DNA of 64,000 nucleotides from Gymnorhina tibicen (taxonomy: Eukaryota > Chordata > Aves > Passeriformes > Artamidae), in assembly GCA_013399875.1 (NCBI GenBank), contig VXAZ01003468.1:1052831-1116830 (forward strand), given 5' to 3'. Position numbers and translations under genes: made by a program. Below are positions 22,566 through 35,180 of this stretch, piece after piece; within the stretch, counting starts at the first letter, position 1; every line of letters starts with the position of its first letter. Below the pieces are notes generated by a model. The model had not been told where the DNA came from, did not search any database, and saw only the letters and a program-made list of their open reading frames with translations.

Positions 22566-22858
22566 ACGGCACAGGTTTATTCCAGCCCCGCGTGTGAAGG
22601 ATGCCAGGGACAAAAGACCTCACTAGATGGAAACTTCCAGCTTATATAGGGGGGCGGGGAAAGCAGCAGGGATGGGGCGGTGCACAGGCGGGACCTTGGC
22701 ATACAAGGGAAAAGGGGCAGGGAAATCACCGGGCTGGTCAGGGAAACAGAGCTGGGGTACCTTGGCGTGGGAGAACAAAGCATCCTCAGAGGTGTCACCC
22801 TGACCTGGGGAGATCTCTTGGGGTCTGTCCCTTTAGGGGATATTCGCTGCCTCCCACA

Positions 22859-22864
22859 AGTAAT
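22859..22864. repeat. target-site duplication, right copy
   Basis: AGTAAT directly after the LTR's terminal CCCACA, matching 22185-22190. Confidence 0.85.
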
Positions 22865-23122
22865 CTCTATTGTTTTTTGAGTTTGGCAAAACCCTGGTCC
22901 TGGGCAATTCAGTTCCTCAGTTCCTGCTTGTCAGGAGGAAAAAAGGGGAAAGGTGCTAAGCCCCAAATTTGTGGCAATTCACCTCAGTACTACAGATCTG
23001 CAGTGACTCTTTGCAAGGTGGGAGGGAGAGGAAACAAACAATACAAACAGACACTTTTGGTTTTTTAAATAAAGCTTTATCAATAGAGGAATCTTTTTTT
23101 TTTTTATTTAGAAAAATGGTTA

Positions 23123-23184
23123 GAGATCCTGAAAATGATGCCTTATTATATTTGAGATCCTGAAAATGATGCCTTATTATATTT
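23123..23184. repeat. exact 31-bp tandem duplication
   Basis: The unit that starts GAGATCCTGAAAATGATG occupies 23123-23153 and is repeated without change at 23154-23184. Unlike the N-flanked duplications there is no gap between the copies, so slippage or a recent real duplication is plausible. Confidence 0.95.
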
Positions 23185-26100
23185 GCTGTGGTATCTACTG
23201 CATATTATGCTTTCCTTTCTATCTTTGGGTTTAACAGGGCCATCTGTCAAAAATATTGGTAATAGAGAAATACAATGGATAAGGCAAAAGTAATTACTCA
23301 CTTTCCTTTGGTCGGATTTACAACAACTTAAGTCAAATGAAAGAGCAAATAATAAAGTTCCCAGGCAAAATCTGAGTGGTTTTGGTATCATCTTTCCCCA
23401 AGTATGCTCCGCAGGATATAATTAAATCTGCCCTTGGTAGATAAGAACCAGCCCTGCTCTCTCACACCCCACAGATGGGCGCAGTTCGCTGCCCTAAGGT
23501 TGTTTTCCAGAGTTTGCAGGAGGGATCCCTCTGCTCATCCTGCTCACAGCCCTGGGTTTGTGCTGACCCAGAACCCCAACCCTGGAGAGCTGCAGAGCCC
23601 TCTCAGCTGTTCCTGCATCTTGCCCACCCTCTGTTTGCCATCCCCAAAGGCTGCCAGGGCTCTCTGGGCCTTCTGCACGGGGAGATTATGTACAAGATGC
23701 TCAGCAGCCCTGCAATGAGCTCCCAGCTTCTTTGTGGCTGCTGGGTTTTCTCTGAAATCTTTTTGAATGTGAGGATGGGAAGCAATTCTTTGTTCCTTGC
23801 CCCTGCTGCGAGATTCTAGGTTTTTCTGGGTATTTTTTATGCCGTGCTGGTTCAAGCAGAGTATTCCCATTCGGAGCAGTGGCTGCAGAAGTTCAGAGAG
23901 ATGCCCAGATTCTGGAATAAGAAGAGTTTGCTGGGAGCAAACAATGAAGAAAAAACCAGCTCATCTTGCCAGGCTGCTCTTGGCTTTGGCTGTGAGCTGC
24001 CTGGCCCTGAGCTCTCCTGGGCTGGGAGAGCATCCCAGCGCAGCCCTGAGTGCTCTCCAAACCCGGCTCGTGGCACGACCTCAGGAACGTGAGTCCCTCT
24101 CACTGGGAGATTCAGATTTTTAAACTTGCCCACCAAATCTAGGAGGAAATTCCATCTCTCGGGTTGGCTTTTTGGAGGGAGGAGTTCTGGAACAAAGTCA
24201 GTGTTCCTGCTTGAATACTGCTTCCAGCTTCTGCTTGCTTGGGAATGTGTTTGGGTATTTGGGATGTGTTTTGCACACAAATTTGAGACAGTAGAATGTA
24301 ACTACTAAAATACACTTTTCTTGTTGTTCTACGTGCACCATCATTTATTTCACTGGTAATAATACCCCAGTTACAGAAATATTTAACAATAAATAGTCTC
24401 TGGGCATTAAGCAGAGAAATTCAAAGCCAGTGAAGCAACGAGACATATTTCTATTTAGAGCTTCTTTTCTGTCAGTAGAACACGGTGGATATCATTTTAA
24501 TGACCTTTCTTTGTAAATAACCTAATTACCTCAATGAACTGACTTTGTGAACAGAACTATTTTTGTCTGGGGCAGTGGAAGGGAAATCAGAACAGGAAAG
24601 AGAACATTAAGTTCATTTTGGGTACACACATCTACCTGCAATTTCATTACTCCATCCCCAATTTTTTTAAATTTTGTGCAGCATTGGGTCCCTCACCCTC
24701 CTGCAATTGCTGTTTGCATTGGTCCTTTTCTTTCTTGACTTGCAATGGCAAAATAAATGGCTTTTTTAATATTTCCTCTAAAGGTTTTTTTGTTCGTGAA
24801 TTTGCAAAAATATCATTATAATTTGGTATAGGAAGCAAGATAATTTTCACTGTTTCTTTCTAACCAGTCTTTAGCCTCAAAAAATGCCACAATTTGGATC
24901 TTCCATGAAGTCTGCTGGCGACTGTGTGGCTTTTATACAAATTACGGTGTTACCAGTGGCTCCAATCTTCAGTAATTCCGTAGCGTTTTTCTTCCGTGTA
25001 CCCTTTGGATGTGACAGACTGCAGTCCCTGTCAATAAAAGGGACAATTTATGGTGGTGTCCAGTGCTCTGACAACGGGATTTTTTTCTGTGTGAACACAC
25101 GGGGTGATTTTTCAGCCAGGATCTGTAATAAGAGTGAAAAAGAAACTGCGTCATTCGGGTCATTGCAGGAACATCCTGAGCCTGTGCCCACCCTCTTTAG
25201 TCTTTGCAAATTAAATTAGTTGAGGAGTTACTTCATTTTGGGATGTTTGAGAAATCTCCCCCTGCTAGGAAGCCCCTGGGGAATGGGAGGGTTTAATGGA
25301 TACATCAATAAAGTTGGACGTCCTTACTTTTAAAATGTTCATGTTGAAATGGGTTCTGCCACTACTCAGGCAAAATAAAACATCTAGGCACCAACAGCCT
25401 GGCTGTGAGGCAGAAAAGAATGGAATAAGGCAAAATCACATCCAAAATTACATTAGTACACCTACAAAAATCATATCGAGGGAAAGAAAATAAGCTACAG
25501 TAAATTTCTTGTATAGATGTCGTACTGGATCTAAGGATAAGATTTATACCTATTTAAACACACCTAGGAATCAGATTTTGAGATAAGATATTATTTAATA
25601 ATATTAATAGAGATCAAATATTGCTATCTCAGGGTGCAGGTAGTATGAGCTAGTCTAGAATAAGTAATTTAAAAATATTTCATTATCAGCATTTCATGTA
25701 ATATTTAAAAATAAATTGTATAATTTGAAACTACTTTTCAACACATTTATTCTGGAGGCTTAACCACTTTTTTTTTTCCATTTCTGCCCTTGAAATACTG
25801 CCCGACAGGTCATGTTTTATTCCTACTGTGCTTCAAGGTAAGTGGGAATGGTTTCTGGAATCAGCCAGGCTTGGGTTCACTCCTGGTTTCAAAGGCTGAC
25901 ACTCATCCTCCAGGTGCCACAGGGACATGGGACAGCCTCTGTTCCTGCTGGGTGTCTCCTGACTTGTCTGTGACAATAAAGTTTCCTCTTTCATGATGAA
26001 AATCCCCTTTAAAATAAAAGACAACTGAGGCAAACAAAAATAACTCCATCATGAAAGCAGCAGCAGCAGATGTGCAGCAGCTGTTTGCTACCGAGCCAAA

Positions 26101-26456
26101 CCAGCCTGAAAAAACCCCAATTTTTATGCCCACGTGTAGCTCTTTTTAATTATCCTATTACTTTAATCACACCTGCTGGCTGACATCCCACTCTGTGCAT
26201 CCAAGCCTTGCCAGAGAGGAAAGTTGACTGGAGGAAATAAAATCTGATTTTTGAGTACTATTACCTATTGTTCCTGTGATACTGAGGCTCTGTTGAGCTG
26301 GCGCTGGGGAGAAAAAAAAAAAAAAGGAAAATATTTCTTTACTCTTCTTGATGGGAGCTTGGTGGACTTAAAATGACAGGTCCAATATCTAGAAACCCTT
26401 AAACCTATTTCTTACTGAAGGAGCAAGAGAGAGAGATCCTGACAATTAAACAGCTC

Positions 26457-26518
26457 GGTTGGTTTGGGTTGTTTGGTTGTGGCTGTTGGGGTTTTGGTTT
26501 TTTTTCCTTTTTTTTTTG
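26457..26518. repeat. G/T-rich low-complexity tract
   Basis: A stretch made almost only of G and T on the plus strand, with GGTTTGGG-like words that pass into T runs. Simple sequence of no clear function. Confidence 0.7.
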
Positions 26519-29281
26519 CTCTAATCCAGCAAATTCTCTCTTAAAGCTATTCCATTTCCTCTAAATCCCCAACAGATCATTCAGGCTTTAGGGACATGAC
26601 TCGGGGCAAGCTACTTCCACTCTGTGTCTGTCTTTGTCATCTGCTAAGTGGGAATAAGAAAATTTTTCAAGGATTTTTGCTTTCTTGAGAGGAGGTGGAA
26701 GCAGCAATGTACTTCATTGCTGCCATAACCTGCTTTACCAGTCATGAGCCTCTCTGGGAGGGTGAAGGGAATTCAGGCACCCTCCCAGCAATTTGCTAAA
26801 ATTAACCATTTTTTTATGTATTAAAATCTGAACAGCAGTGACAGAGCTTAGGACAACAGAGACAGCAACTTCTTTATTGCCACAGCTCCTCAAAAAAACA
26901 ATTTTACAAAAGCTTTTATCGGGTTGGTGTTTTTACTCCTGGAAAACTGAGATTGTTTTAACTGGTTATTTCTGCTGGGGCACAATTAATATATTCCTCT
27001 GTGGGAGTTTCTGGTGGTTTCAAAGCTCTGACTGCAGGGAACCACAGAAGGAACCAGTGAAACCCCAAATATTTGTGTAGTGCAAATGCACCAGTCTGGA
27101 AGGTACTGGCCAACAAAACCAGACATGATTTTTGCCTCTGGAAAACAGTGCTTGGATAACACTCGGGTTTGAAGAGGGAGCTGGGATGCTCAGCTGGAAC
27201 CAGTGCTCGTTTTAATGTCCTGATATGATATTCTGTATTCCTTAAACTCAGTATTTCTGCTCCAAATATCAACGATATTACACCAGGCGGGAATAAAAGA
27301 AGGGAAAAGCCTCATGTGAAGCCAGTGTACCTAATTAAGGCAGATCATTAGGGAAGGGGTGGGGAAAGAAGAGTAAATAATTGGGGTGTTTTATTCAGAG
27401 TGCCACTGCAGTCATTTGCCTTAAATTTATGGATGTCAAAAAGTTATTTAGCTTTTTCCTTAACAGTGGCCCATCTACTCTGACTTCTTTTTCCCTGTAG
27501 GGTCTCATTAAGATTGGGGTGGTCAGGAGAAAACCCTTGTTGCAAACTACAAAAGATGTCACCCTTAAAACAAGAGAGTGAGAGAGAACAGAGAGGTAAC
27601 ACACGTGGGCTGAAACTGCAGAGGGAATTAAGGGATCCCTGCGAATTACGTGAACGTGTGGACAGATTTTAGCTTTCCTATAACAAAAAATAAAGTTTCA
27701 AAGCAGTTTTTAGCACCTCAGTTCACGTGCACGGGTCCTACCCGCACTTTGTTCATTCTTTCTAACCTGCCTGTAGGTTTAAAAAGGAACAGCTTTACCA
27801 GCCTGGAATATGCAGAAGGCTGAATGTTGCAAACAGCTTGAAATGCTGCTGGATTCTTGCCGGTGCAACAACAACTCCTACAGTCTCTAACTGGGATGTT
27901 GCCATGCAGGGATACCCCTGTGGGATACTTCGGAATATGTTTATTGCAAATATTCTGGAAACAACACAGGAAGTGTTTTCTGTAAGCAGTGCAAAATCAC
28001 TTCATTCTTTTCCTCTGTTTCCGTGAAACCATCCCTGATGCACCCCTGAATTTGGAATTTTAAGGATAAGATTTTGGCTCTGGTTTAAGGTCTTAGCACA
28101 AAATGCAAAGAAAAATGAAACACAAATGAGGGCATTTTGCCCTCACTCCTTCCGTGCTGCTGCCATTGGTGTTTTCCATGATTCCATTAATTCAGAAGAG
28201 CCTCAGTTTCTCCACACACTCCAATTTTAGTGTCTTGTTTCTGCTTAAGGCTTCTTATTTCTCTGCCCTTGCCCAACAGCAGAACGGAGCCATTGATTCA
28301 CTGCAGTGAGTGGGGCAACACAAAGGCGGCAAAAACTCCTCATTTTTCTTGGCTGTGCCACATGCAGGACTGGGAATTCTGGATTTCTGAGCCAGAGCAG
28401 TGCTACAGACACACCTGAGCTGAGTCACCAGGGCATCCCAAAGGGCTTCGTCCCATCCTGTTTGAATATTTAATAATTCCGTGAAATTAGCATCGACTTC
28501 GGAGCGGAGCGAAGGGAATTAAAAATTGCCTCCAAAAATTACGGAGCAAATTATCTGATGCTCTGAATATCCAGGCATAATTAGAAACCAATAAGAGCTG
28601 GAAAACAAATGTCAGCCTCAGCTGGAGGTGTCAGGAGGAAGCCATCAGCCAGCACTTTTTTTCCTTCCCCCACTCCAAACAGCAGATGAGGTTATCCCTA
28701 AAATAAACAGGGCCCATCTGCTGCCCTCAAACTTACTAAAGAGGGAAGGTGGAAACTGGCATGGAAGAGGCTTGGATGCAGGAGCTGTTAGGAAAGATGG
28801 AGAATCAAGAAGCTCTTTGGGACCGAGGCCTTGCCTGGCTCTGTTCCCTCGTCCTTCCAGCAAGGAAATTTTGGTAAAAGCACCACCGTGGGCCTCTTTC
28901 CTCCATGGAAATCGCAACTCCACGCCTGTGAGGGAAAGGGAGGAGCAAACCTTCTGCAGGTGACCTCAGGGGACTCGTTCTTTGGGACCCGAAGCCTCTC
29001 ACGTCCTTTAAGGAGGAGGTTCCACTGGTGCAAGCAAAGGAAATGCTGGAAGAGGGATCTTCCAAAATATCCATGGGCTAACCTGCTGCTGAGGAATCGT
29101 CTGCGTCCGGGTGAGCAACCCGACAGCTCAAACCCTAAAACAGAGGCAGATTTAAAGCAAATATAAATTTGACACAGAACTGAAGGGTGGGGTTCTTAGC
29201 AGGGTCAGAAGGAAAAAAATATCTAATCATGGGGTTTATTTTTCGATAGAATATAATTATACAGAGTTAAGTTTTGTTTTT

Positions 29282-29622
29282 AAATTAAATTTCACAGGCA
29301 GGTTTTGCACCACAGAAAAAAAAAAACCTCAACCAAAACCCACCTCCAACCCCAACTGAGTGAAAAAAACCCCCGAATGACCAACCCAAAGCTGAAACTG
29401 GAGGAAAAAAAGTTGAGGTACCAAGTTTCGGTAAACTGCCTTTCCCTCGTCTNAAATTAAATTTCACAGGCAGGTTTTGCACTACAGAAAAAAAAAACCT
29501 CAACCAAAACCCACCTCCAACCCCAACTGAGTGAAAAAAACCCCCGAATGACCAACCCAAAGCTGAAACTGGAGGAAAAAAAGTTGAGGTACCAAGTTTC
29601 GGTAAACTGCCTTTCCCTCGTC
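29282..29622. repeat. about 170-bp direct duplication around N
   Basis: 29282-29452 and 29454-29622 are near-identical. I see one substitution (CACCACAG against CACTACAG), one base less in an A run (11 against 10), and one extra T at the end of the first copy. The N at 29453 lies exactly between them. This looks like the overlapping ends of two contigs, possibly from the two parental haplotypes. The 91-codon minus frame across it simply reads the same peptide twice and is not a gene. Confidence 0.92.
29453..29453. other. single N, assembly gap
   Basis: One undetermined base between two near-identical blocks of about 170 bp. A contig join. Confidence 0.9.
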
Positions 29623-31219
29623 CTCCCCGGGATTTATTGGTCCCCAGAAAAATTTAATTTAGGGGAAATTATGCAGGACTAAACAAACTTTGCTTCCGAA
29701 AGCACAAGCACTTCAAAAGGTTTTTCCTTTGCCTGATTTCAGCAAGACTCGAGGAAAGAGAAAAAAGTGCTTTCTCTGACTTCATGAAAGCAGAAATTCT
29801 TTTCCCTTTCAAATTTAGCAGCTCATTCAACATCAGAGTCCATTGTACTGCTTAAAAGCTTCCCAAGCCGTGAGCATGTGCAGAATTCACAGAAGGAATT
29901 ACAGCCCTCATTGTGTTTTTCCTTCTGCTTCCCAGAAAATTCAGCTTAATTGGTTCCCTTTTCCAGCACTGGAGTTGTCAACTGCACTCACTGAAACTAG
30001 CAGCAAAGATTTAATTTTTTGCGTTTGAAGCTTAATATTTAATCAATGAGAAATAATATTTTTTAATTCATGAGAAAAATACTTTCCCCATCCACAAAAA
30101 TTCCCAGTTTTTGAACTTCACCTGGAAAATTTGACGAATATTTACAAGTTTCTTTTAATTTACTTAGTTAAGTGTCTGTATAGATTTTTGTTCTGTGTCA
30201 AATCTGGATTAAGCTTTTAGAGCTTTATTTCAATGCAATTATTTTAGTTTTGTGATTTAATAACAAAGAACTGGAAACTGTTCAAGTTCTTATCTTTTCA
30301 GGAACGATAAAGATAAACAGAAACTGGACTCTTCCTACAACTTTTACTCTTTCTATTCTTGCAAAGCTCAAATTCCACATGAAACGTTTCAAATTAAGGC
30401 AGGTAATGGGAGGTTTTTTTCCTCATAAAAACCTGATCAATTCTGGTTGATCTCCATTTAACTTGTCAGGAATTTTTGCAGCTGGGTAATCGCAGAAGGT
30501 TTTGCACACTCTTGAATCTGAAAAAAAGAATCTCTTTTATTTATTGAGTGCTTAGTTATATTTACAGGATTTTGGTTTTCAAACAAAAATTTCATATGTG
30601 CTTCCAGGCTTGGAAATCCATATTTTTTCCCTCTTCTTCTGAATGTGGAGCTCTGTATTTTCCCCCAGTGATGTATGAGCTTCATTGGGGCACAGTAAGG
30701 ACAAATCAATGAGCCAGGTGTGCACAGTGAATCATCAGGGGCTTAAAACTGCCTCAAGATGTATTAACTCAGGGTGAGTTATGCATTAAAATCTCCATTC
30801 TCCTAAATATCCGCCAGCATGATTTCTGGATAATGGAAAATTACCAGTTCTGTAATCCTTATTCCATATAATAGAACTGGGGCCAAATTTATGAAGTCCT
30901 GTTGGGTTTTCATGCGATCCTTTGTGCCAAAACTGTGTAGAACTTTAGAAAAATATCGACTGAAAAAAGTCTTGGTCTATGTGTTCCAGAAACCAAAAAC
31001 ACAACTGGCACTTTACTGCAGCACTGAGGGAAGTAGAGCTAAAAAAAAAATAGCCATATTCTACAAATCCTGATTCCTACATGCTCCATTCCTGCCTGAA
31101 GCCCAGGTAAACCTCATAGACACCCATTTATGTGTGCAAGTAAATCAAATAAATGCTATTTTTTTGGTGTAAGTTTCCTCTTACTTTTAGACTACAACAA
31201 TTTTTTGCCTAGCAATTTT
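29623..31219. other. unique AT-rich non-coding DNA
   Basis: AT-rich sequence without recognisable repeats. Only short frames (under 85 codons) with no domain. I see no regulatory motif that I would defend. Confidence 0.55.
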
Positions 31220-31450
31220 CATAAAATCATGGAATCCCAGAATGGTTTGGGTTAGGAGGGACTTTAAAGCTCATCCAGTTCCTTCCCATGGACACCTTCC
31301 ACTGTCCCAGGGTGCTCCCAGCCCCGTCCAGCCTGGCCTTGGGCACTGCCAGGGATCCAGGGGCAGCCACAGCTGCTCTGGGCACCCTGTGCCAGGGCCT
31401 CCCCACCCTCCCAGGGAGGAACTCCTTTCTAATATCCAACCTAAATCTCC
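31220..31450 (-). mobile_element. CR1 LINE, 5'-truncated
   Basis: About 231 bp of CR1 3' UTR in reverse, beginning with a remnant of the terminal octamer tail (ATCATGGAATCCCAGAATGG) and continuing through CATCCAGTTCC, CCAGCCTGGCCTTGGGCACTG and CTGTGCCAGGGCCTCC to TAATATCCAACCTAAATCTC. It is close in text to the copy at 13021-13228, so both probably belong to the same subfamily. Confidence 0.95.
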
Positions 31451-32134
31451 AAGCCTGCCAATGAATCCAGCTTTTCCACTCCTTCCTGAAATATCTTTTG
31501 CACTTGTCTTCCTCTGCTTCGTACTGAAGATGAAATAATTTTTTTCCTTAAAATGCTGTGAGGTTTTTCCCCGAGAGCTGCACGAGGGGCAGGACAATTC
31601 TTCATCATCCTCAGAGCCGAGAGCGTTCCCGACAGCTCCTCGGGGAGCAGCTCGGACAGCGAGGCCCCGCAGTCTCCATTTAACTTCAGGAGTCCAGATC
31701 CGACTGCAGCATTTTTTCTCTGTCCTTGAAGGAAAAGACAGCACCATCTGCTGTGTCTGCAAACCTCCTACTTGAGGAACTCTCGGCGTTCTGAAAACCA
31801 GGATAAAATGGATTAAATTCAGTAGCCACCTAAAGGTTAAATCCAAACCTATATAAAGAAGAAGTGCAAGAAGCATCCCTTGTCTTAAATCCATTTAAAG
31901 TCCTCCAAATGTGGCTGTAGCAGGACTTAATGCACAGAGCTTATAGAACTCAGGAAATAAAAGGGAATTTCACCACCTGTAGGAACCTGCGTTTCTCAAA
32001 TATTACAGATCAGTGTGAGGGGAATTTTGTGGAAATCCTGAACAGCAACAACACCTGAGGGAAAGAATGAGCTGAATGAATGAGGCTGCACCCTCAGCCG
32101 AGGAAAAGGAAAGGTTCCTGGAAGGTAACTCTTC
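31451..32134. other. non-coding DNA with long open minus frame
   Basis: This holds most of a 207-codon minus-strand frame (31271-31894), one of the two longest in the window. About 60 C-terminal codons are antisense CR1 sequence, and the N-terminal part is from single-copy DNA with no known domain. A moderately CpG-containing patch lies at about 31560-31710. I do not call a gene. Confidence 0.5.
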
Positions 32135-32266
32135 GTCCACCACTAAACCTTGTCCCCACGTGCCATATCCAGAGGTTTTTTGACATCCTGGGCATGGTGA
32201 TTCCACCATTTCCCTGATCAGTCTGTTCCAATTCCTGACCACTCAGTGAGGAAATCTTTCCTAGCA
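32135..32266 (-). mobile_element. CR1 LINE fragment, older subfamily
   Basis: In reverse, this follows the CR1 3' UTR order: CACTAAACCTTGTCCCCA, GTGCCATATCCA, a GGTGATTCCACCATTTCC block, CTGTTCCAATTCCTGACCAC and GTGAGGAAATCTTTCCTA. It is more diverged than the other copies and lacks the terminal tail. Confidence 0.7.
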
Positions 32267-35180
32267 AGTGTGTCCTGTTAATGGAGGATTGATGGAAAGG
32301 GGAGGCTGAAGCTGATTGATGTCTGACGGTGATTCCCACATTTCTCAGGTCTCAAGGATGTGGCACGGGTGGAAGGAGCGGGTGGTTGGTCCTGGCTGTC
32401 CTTGGAAGAGCTCCAGCTCTACTGGGAACCTTCCTTGGAGCATAACAGGTGAATGGATCGATTCCTTTGATTGCAGTGCACTTACACTGCAAATTTAACC
32501 AACTTTTCCAACATCCCAACGCCCACCTTGGAGCTTCAAAGGTGGAGAAAGGCTGATTTAAGCTGCATGAAACAACAGCATTCACAGCGTGCGTCATGAC
32601 AGCAGAGAAATTTAGCATTTCCTTAAAACCCAGGGAAGTTAACGCTATTCTCTGATTGAAGCTGGGTAAAACCCCGGATTTTCATCAAGGCACTCATTAT
32701 AGTTGCATATTTTAAATTATAATTTCAGGGCAAATATGGCTGATGTAAGAGAAACCCCAAAGAAATCCTACATAGGGTGCAAAAGAACAACTGAAGTCTT
32801 TCTTAAAAATCAGCTTTTGTGTTCAGAATGTGATGAAAGAACCTGTTGGTGGCAAAAGTTTCTTTTTAAAAGATGCAGATTCTAAACTAATATTTTAAAG
32901 GCAAGAAGGAAGACTCAATGTGAAAGTTGTTCCAGCGCTTTGGAAACCAAACATTATTCATGCAAGTGAGCAGATAATTTATAAATTTAGAGAAGAAGGA
33001 GTTTCACATGAAAATGGTATTTTTAGCTGGACTTTGGCATTAGAATGTTATGTTAAATTCTCTAAGTCCTTAAAATATGGAGAGTGCGAGAAAATATTAA
33101 TCTGTTTACTTTAATTTTTCAAATATATGAGTCACAGTCACATATTTTTGTGTTTTGTGCCCATAATTTTGAGCAGCTTTAAGGATTTGTGACTAATACA
33201 GGGCATGACTGTCATTCTTTTTTCCCCCCTCAGTATTAAATATGTGCTTATATTTTTAAAGCCTTTTTTTCAAAATTTGTTCTAGATTTTCCCCGAGTCC
33301 TGCTCCGAGTATCTTTTTTCTGCAGTTGCTCAGTGTTTTATTTAAAGACATCTAATAAAGAGCGTGGAGTCAAGGTTCTCACACTGTAGGAAAATTAGAC
33401 TTTAAACAAATGTCTTTATCACCCTTTTGCAGTGAGCGTTCAACTAAACGGATGAATATTTGATCCAGTGTTAAATTAAAAAAATATTTGTAAAAGTGTT
33501 TATAACATATTCCCTTTCCTTTCCCAAGTGCCGTGGAAAACAATTCAGGTTTTGAGAGAGCCAGGAATGAGAGAATGAAGAATATTATGCAAATATGGGC
33601 GTAACTATGAATCTTCTTCAATATTTGCAGTCCTGCTGCTTGTGATTTTAGCCATTGAGGGGAGAAATACAGCCTGGCTCTAGCCTTGGCTGTCTTCATC
33701 GTTTTAAATCCTGCTAGGATAGAGGCAGTGATCCAACAATGAAACCTGCCTCTTCCTCTCACTTCTTCTATCTGAATTGTTAATACTTGTTGTCATTTTT
33801 TATGATTCAGTTTGTTCTTAAAATAAGGGTGGATCTCACTGCAGATCTGCTCCATCTCCTCCATCAGCTGTGGGAGGCCCTTGCTCAGGGCAGTGTCCAG
33901 AGGCACTGGTGCTTGGCACACCCTGAGCGCTGTTGGAACACAAAATCTCCTATTCCAAAATCCTAAATCTTTATTTTGCTGGAGCCAGGCTGTGAGAAAG
34001 AACTGACAGTGTTGTTCCATCAGTGTTTTGGGATACGTAGGCTGTGCAGGTGGCTTCCAGGGCAGCCTGGTGTCGGCATCTGCAAGTTCTGCTTGGCTTG
34101 AATCCTGCCACAGATGAGGATTCTGGATATCCAGAGCCTTGGCATCTCCATCCTGCTGCTGGACACCTGAGCAGCACAGGAGCTGTGTGACACAGGAGGT
34201 GTTTCCGAACTCCTGCAGAGGAGCTGCAGGTCCAGAGGTTCCAGAGATTATTCCCCAAATCCAGTTGGGGTGTGAAAGTATTCACCTGTATGATCCTTAT
34301 GGAAGCCTGACTCTTCTGCAGGCACAGGCTTGCGTCTTTTTCATGCCTAAAAAACCAGGTAAAGTCCAACAGACTTCATGTTGGAAGCTCCAGACCACAA
34401 ACTCTTCTCTTCTTCCTTTCCCTCCTCCTTGTCACAGCTCAAAGTGTTTTCTCAGTCATGGGGAGGAGGTGATCCCGCTGGGAACCGCTTCTTGTGGAAG
34501 TGTTGATCTGCTGACTGCGGCTGTGACTTCTCCAAGATTTCCTTAGGCATCCATGTGGCGTTTCCCTCACTCTTTCCCAAGCTCAGTGCGCAGTGTCTGG
34601 CACAGGCTGCAGTTCTGCACCAGAAGCTGCTATTGCCAAAACCACATTTCTGATTATTGTGGAACAAAGAGGCATCTTCTGAGTCCTTTTGTGTGTATTT
34701 TCTTGCATTAATGACCTGAAATATTGCAGATCAGCTGGATTTCCTCCATTCCAGAGTTACCTTGGTCAGGAACAGGCTGTGAGCTGCCGAAACACTGCAG
34801 ATATTTCAATGTGTGTAAACCCCACGGATGTTGGTGTTGTGTTACTCAAGTTTATACTGAGACACAAATTGAGATAAATTTGCCTCGTCCGTGCTTTTAG
34901 ACATAGATTGTTTACCAAATTGCTACAAACATAAACAGACAACTTTGACAAGGTGATAGAGCATCATCTTGGATTAACTTTCCCACCTTTCTCAGCCTGT
35001 GCAATCCTTAAAGTTTTTGTGGAAACTCTCCTGAGCTTTCTCCTATTGAAAGGAGCCTGACAGCAGCTCCCAATGGCTCCCAAAAGTAGTGGACCAGGAA
35101 TGTGCATTTAAAACTGGCACAGGTACCTTGCTTTCCCTCAGCTGCTCCCTCTCCAAAACTCATCACTCTGAGAAACTGCC
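32267..35180. other. unique non-coding DNA
   Basis: No recognisable gene or mobile element. 32680-33360 is AT-rich. 33840-34680 is closer to even base composition with frames of up to 135 codons on both strands, none with a known domain. Confidence 0.5.

Larger units (their letters stand above)
22362..22768. repeat. 203-bp direct duplication around N
   Basis: 22362-22564 and 22566-22768 have the same length and read identically, with only the N at 22565 between them. Both lie inside one solo LTR. The likely cause is two contig ends that overlap in reality but were placed end to end. A true tandem duplication that happens to be split by an unknown base is much less likely. Confidence 0.93.
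22191..22858 (-). mobile_element. solo LTR, ERVK-like, 6-bp TSD
   Basis: A complete solo LTR in minus orientation. It opens TGTGGG and closes CCCACA, a perfect 6-bp terminal inverted repeat, and it is flanked by AGTAAT on both sides. On the minus strand a TATATAAG box (22437-22444) lies next to a GC box, with AATAAA about 65 bp downstream (22372-22377), giving a compact U3-R-U5 order. As printed it is 668 bp, but 203 bp plus an N are a duplicated block (22362-22768), so the real element is probably about 464 bp. The 6-bp duplication favours a class II endogenous retrovirus. No gag, pol or env lies beside it, so recombination between LTRs has removed the interior. Confidence 0.9.
22865..29281. 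other. unique non-coding DNA
   Basis: More than 6 kb with no recognisable mobile element and no supported gene. Frames reach about 142 codons (23852-24280, minus) but overlap other frames and carry no known domain. 25500-25760 is strongly AT-rich. 26457-26518 is a G/T-rich low-complexity stretch. A T run sits at 23094-23105, next to an exact 31-bp duplication. Confidence 0.5.

Noticed and set aside
29285..29560. 91-codon minus frame with an internal repeat
   Set aside because: The peptide repeat comes from the N-split assembly duplication and does not reflect a repeat protein.
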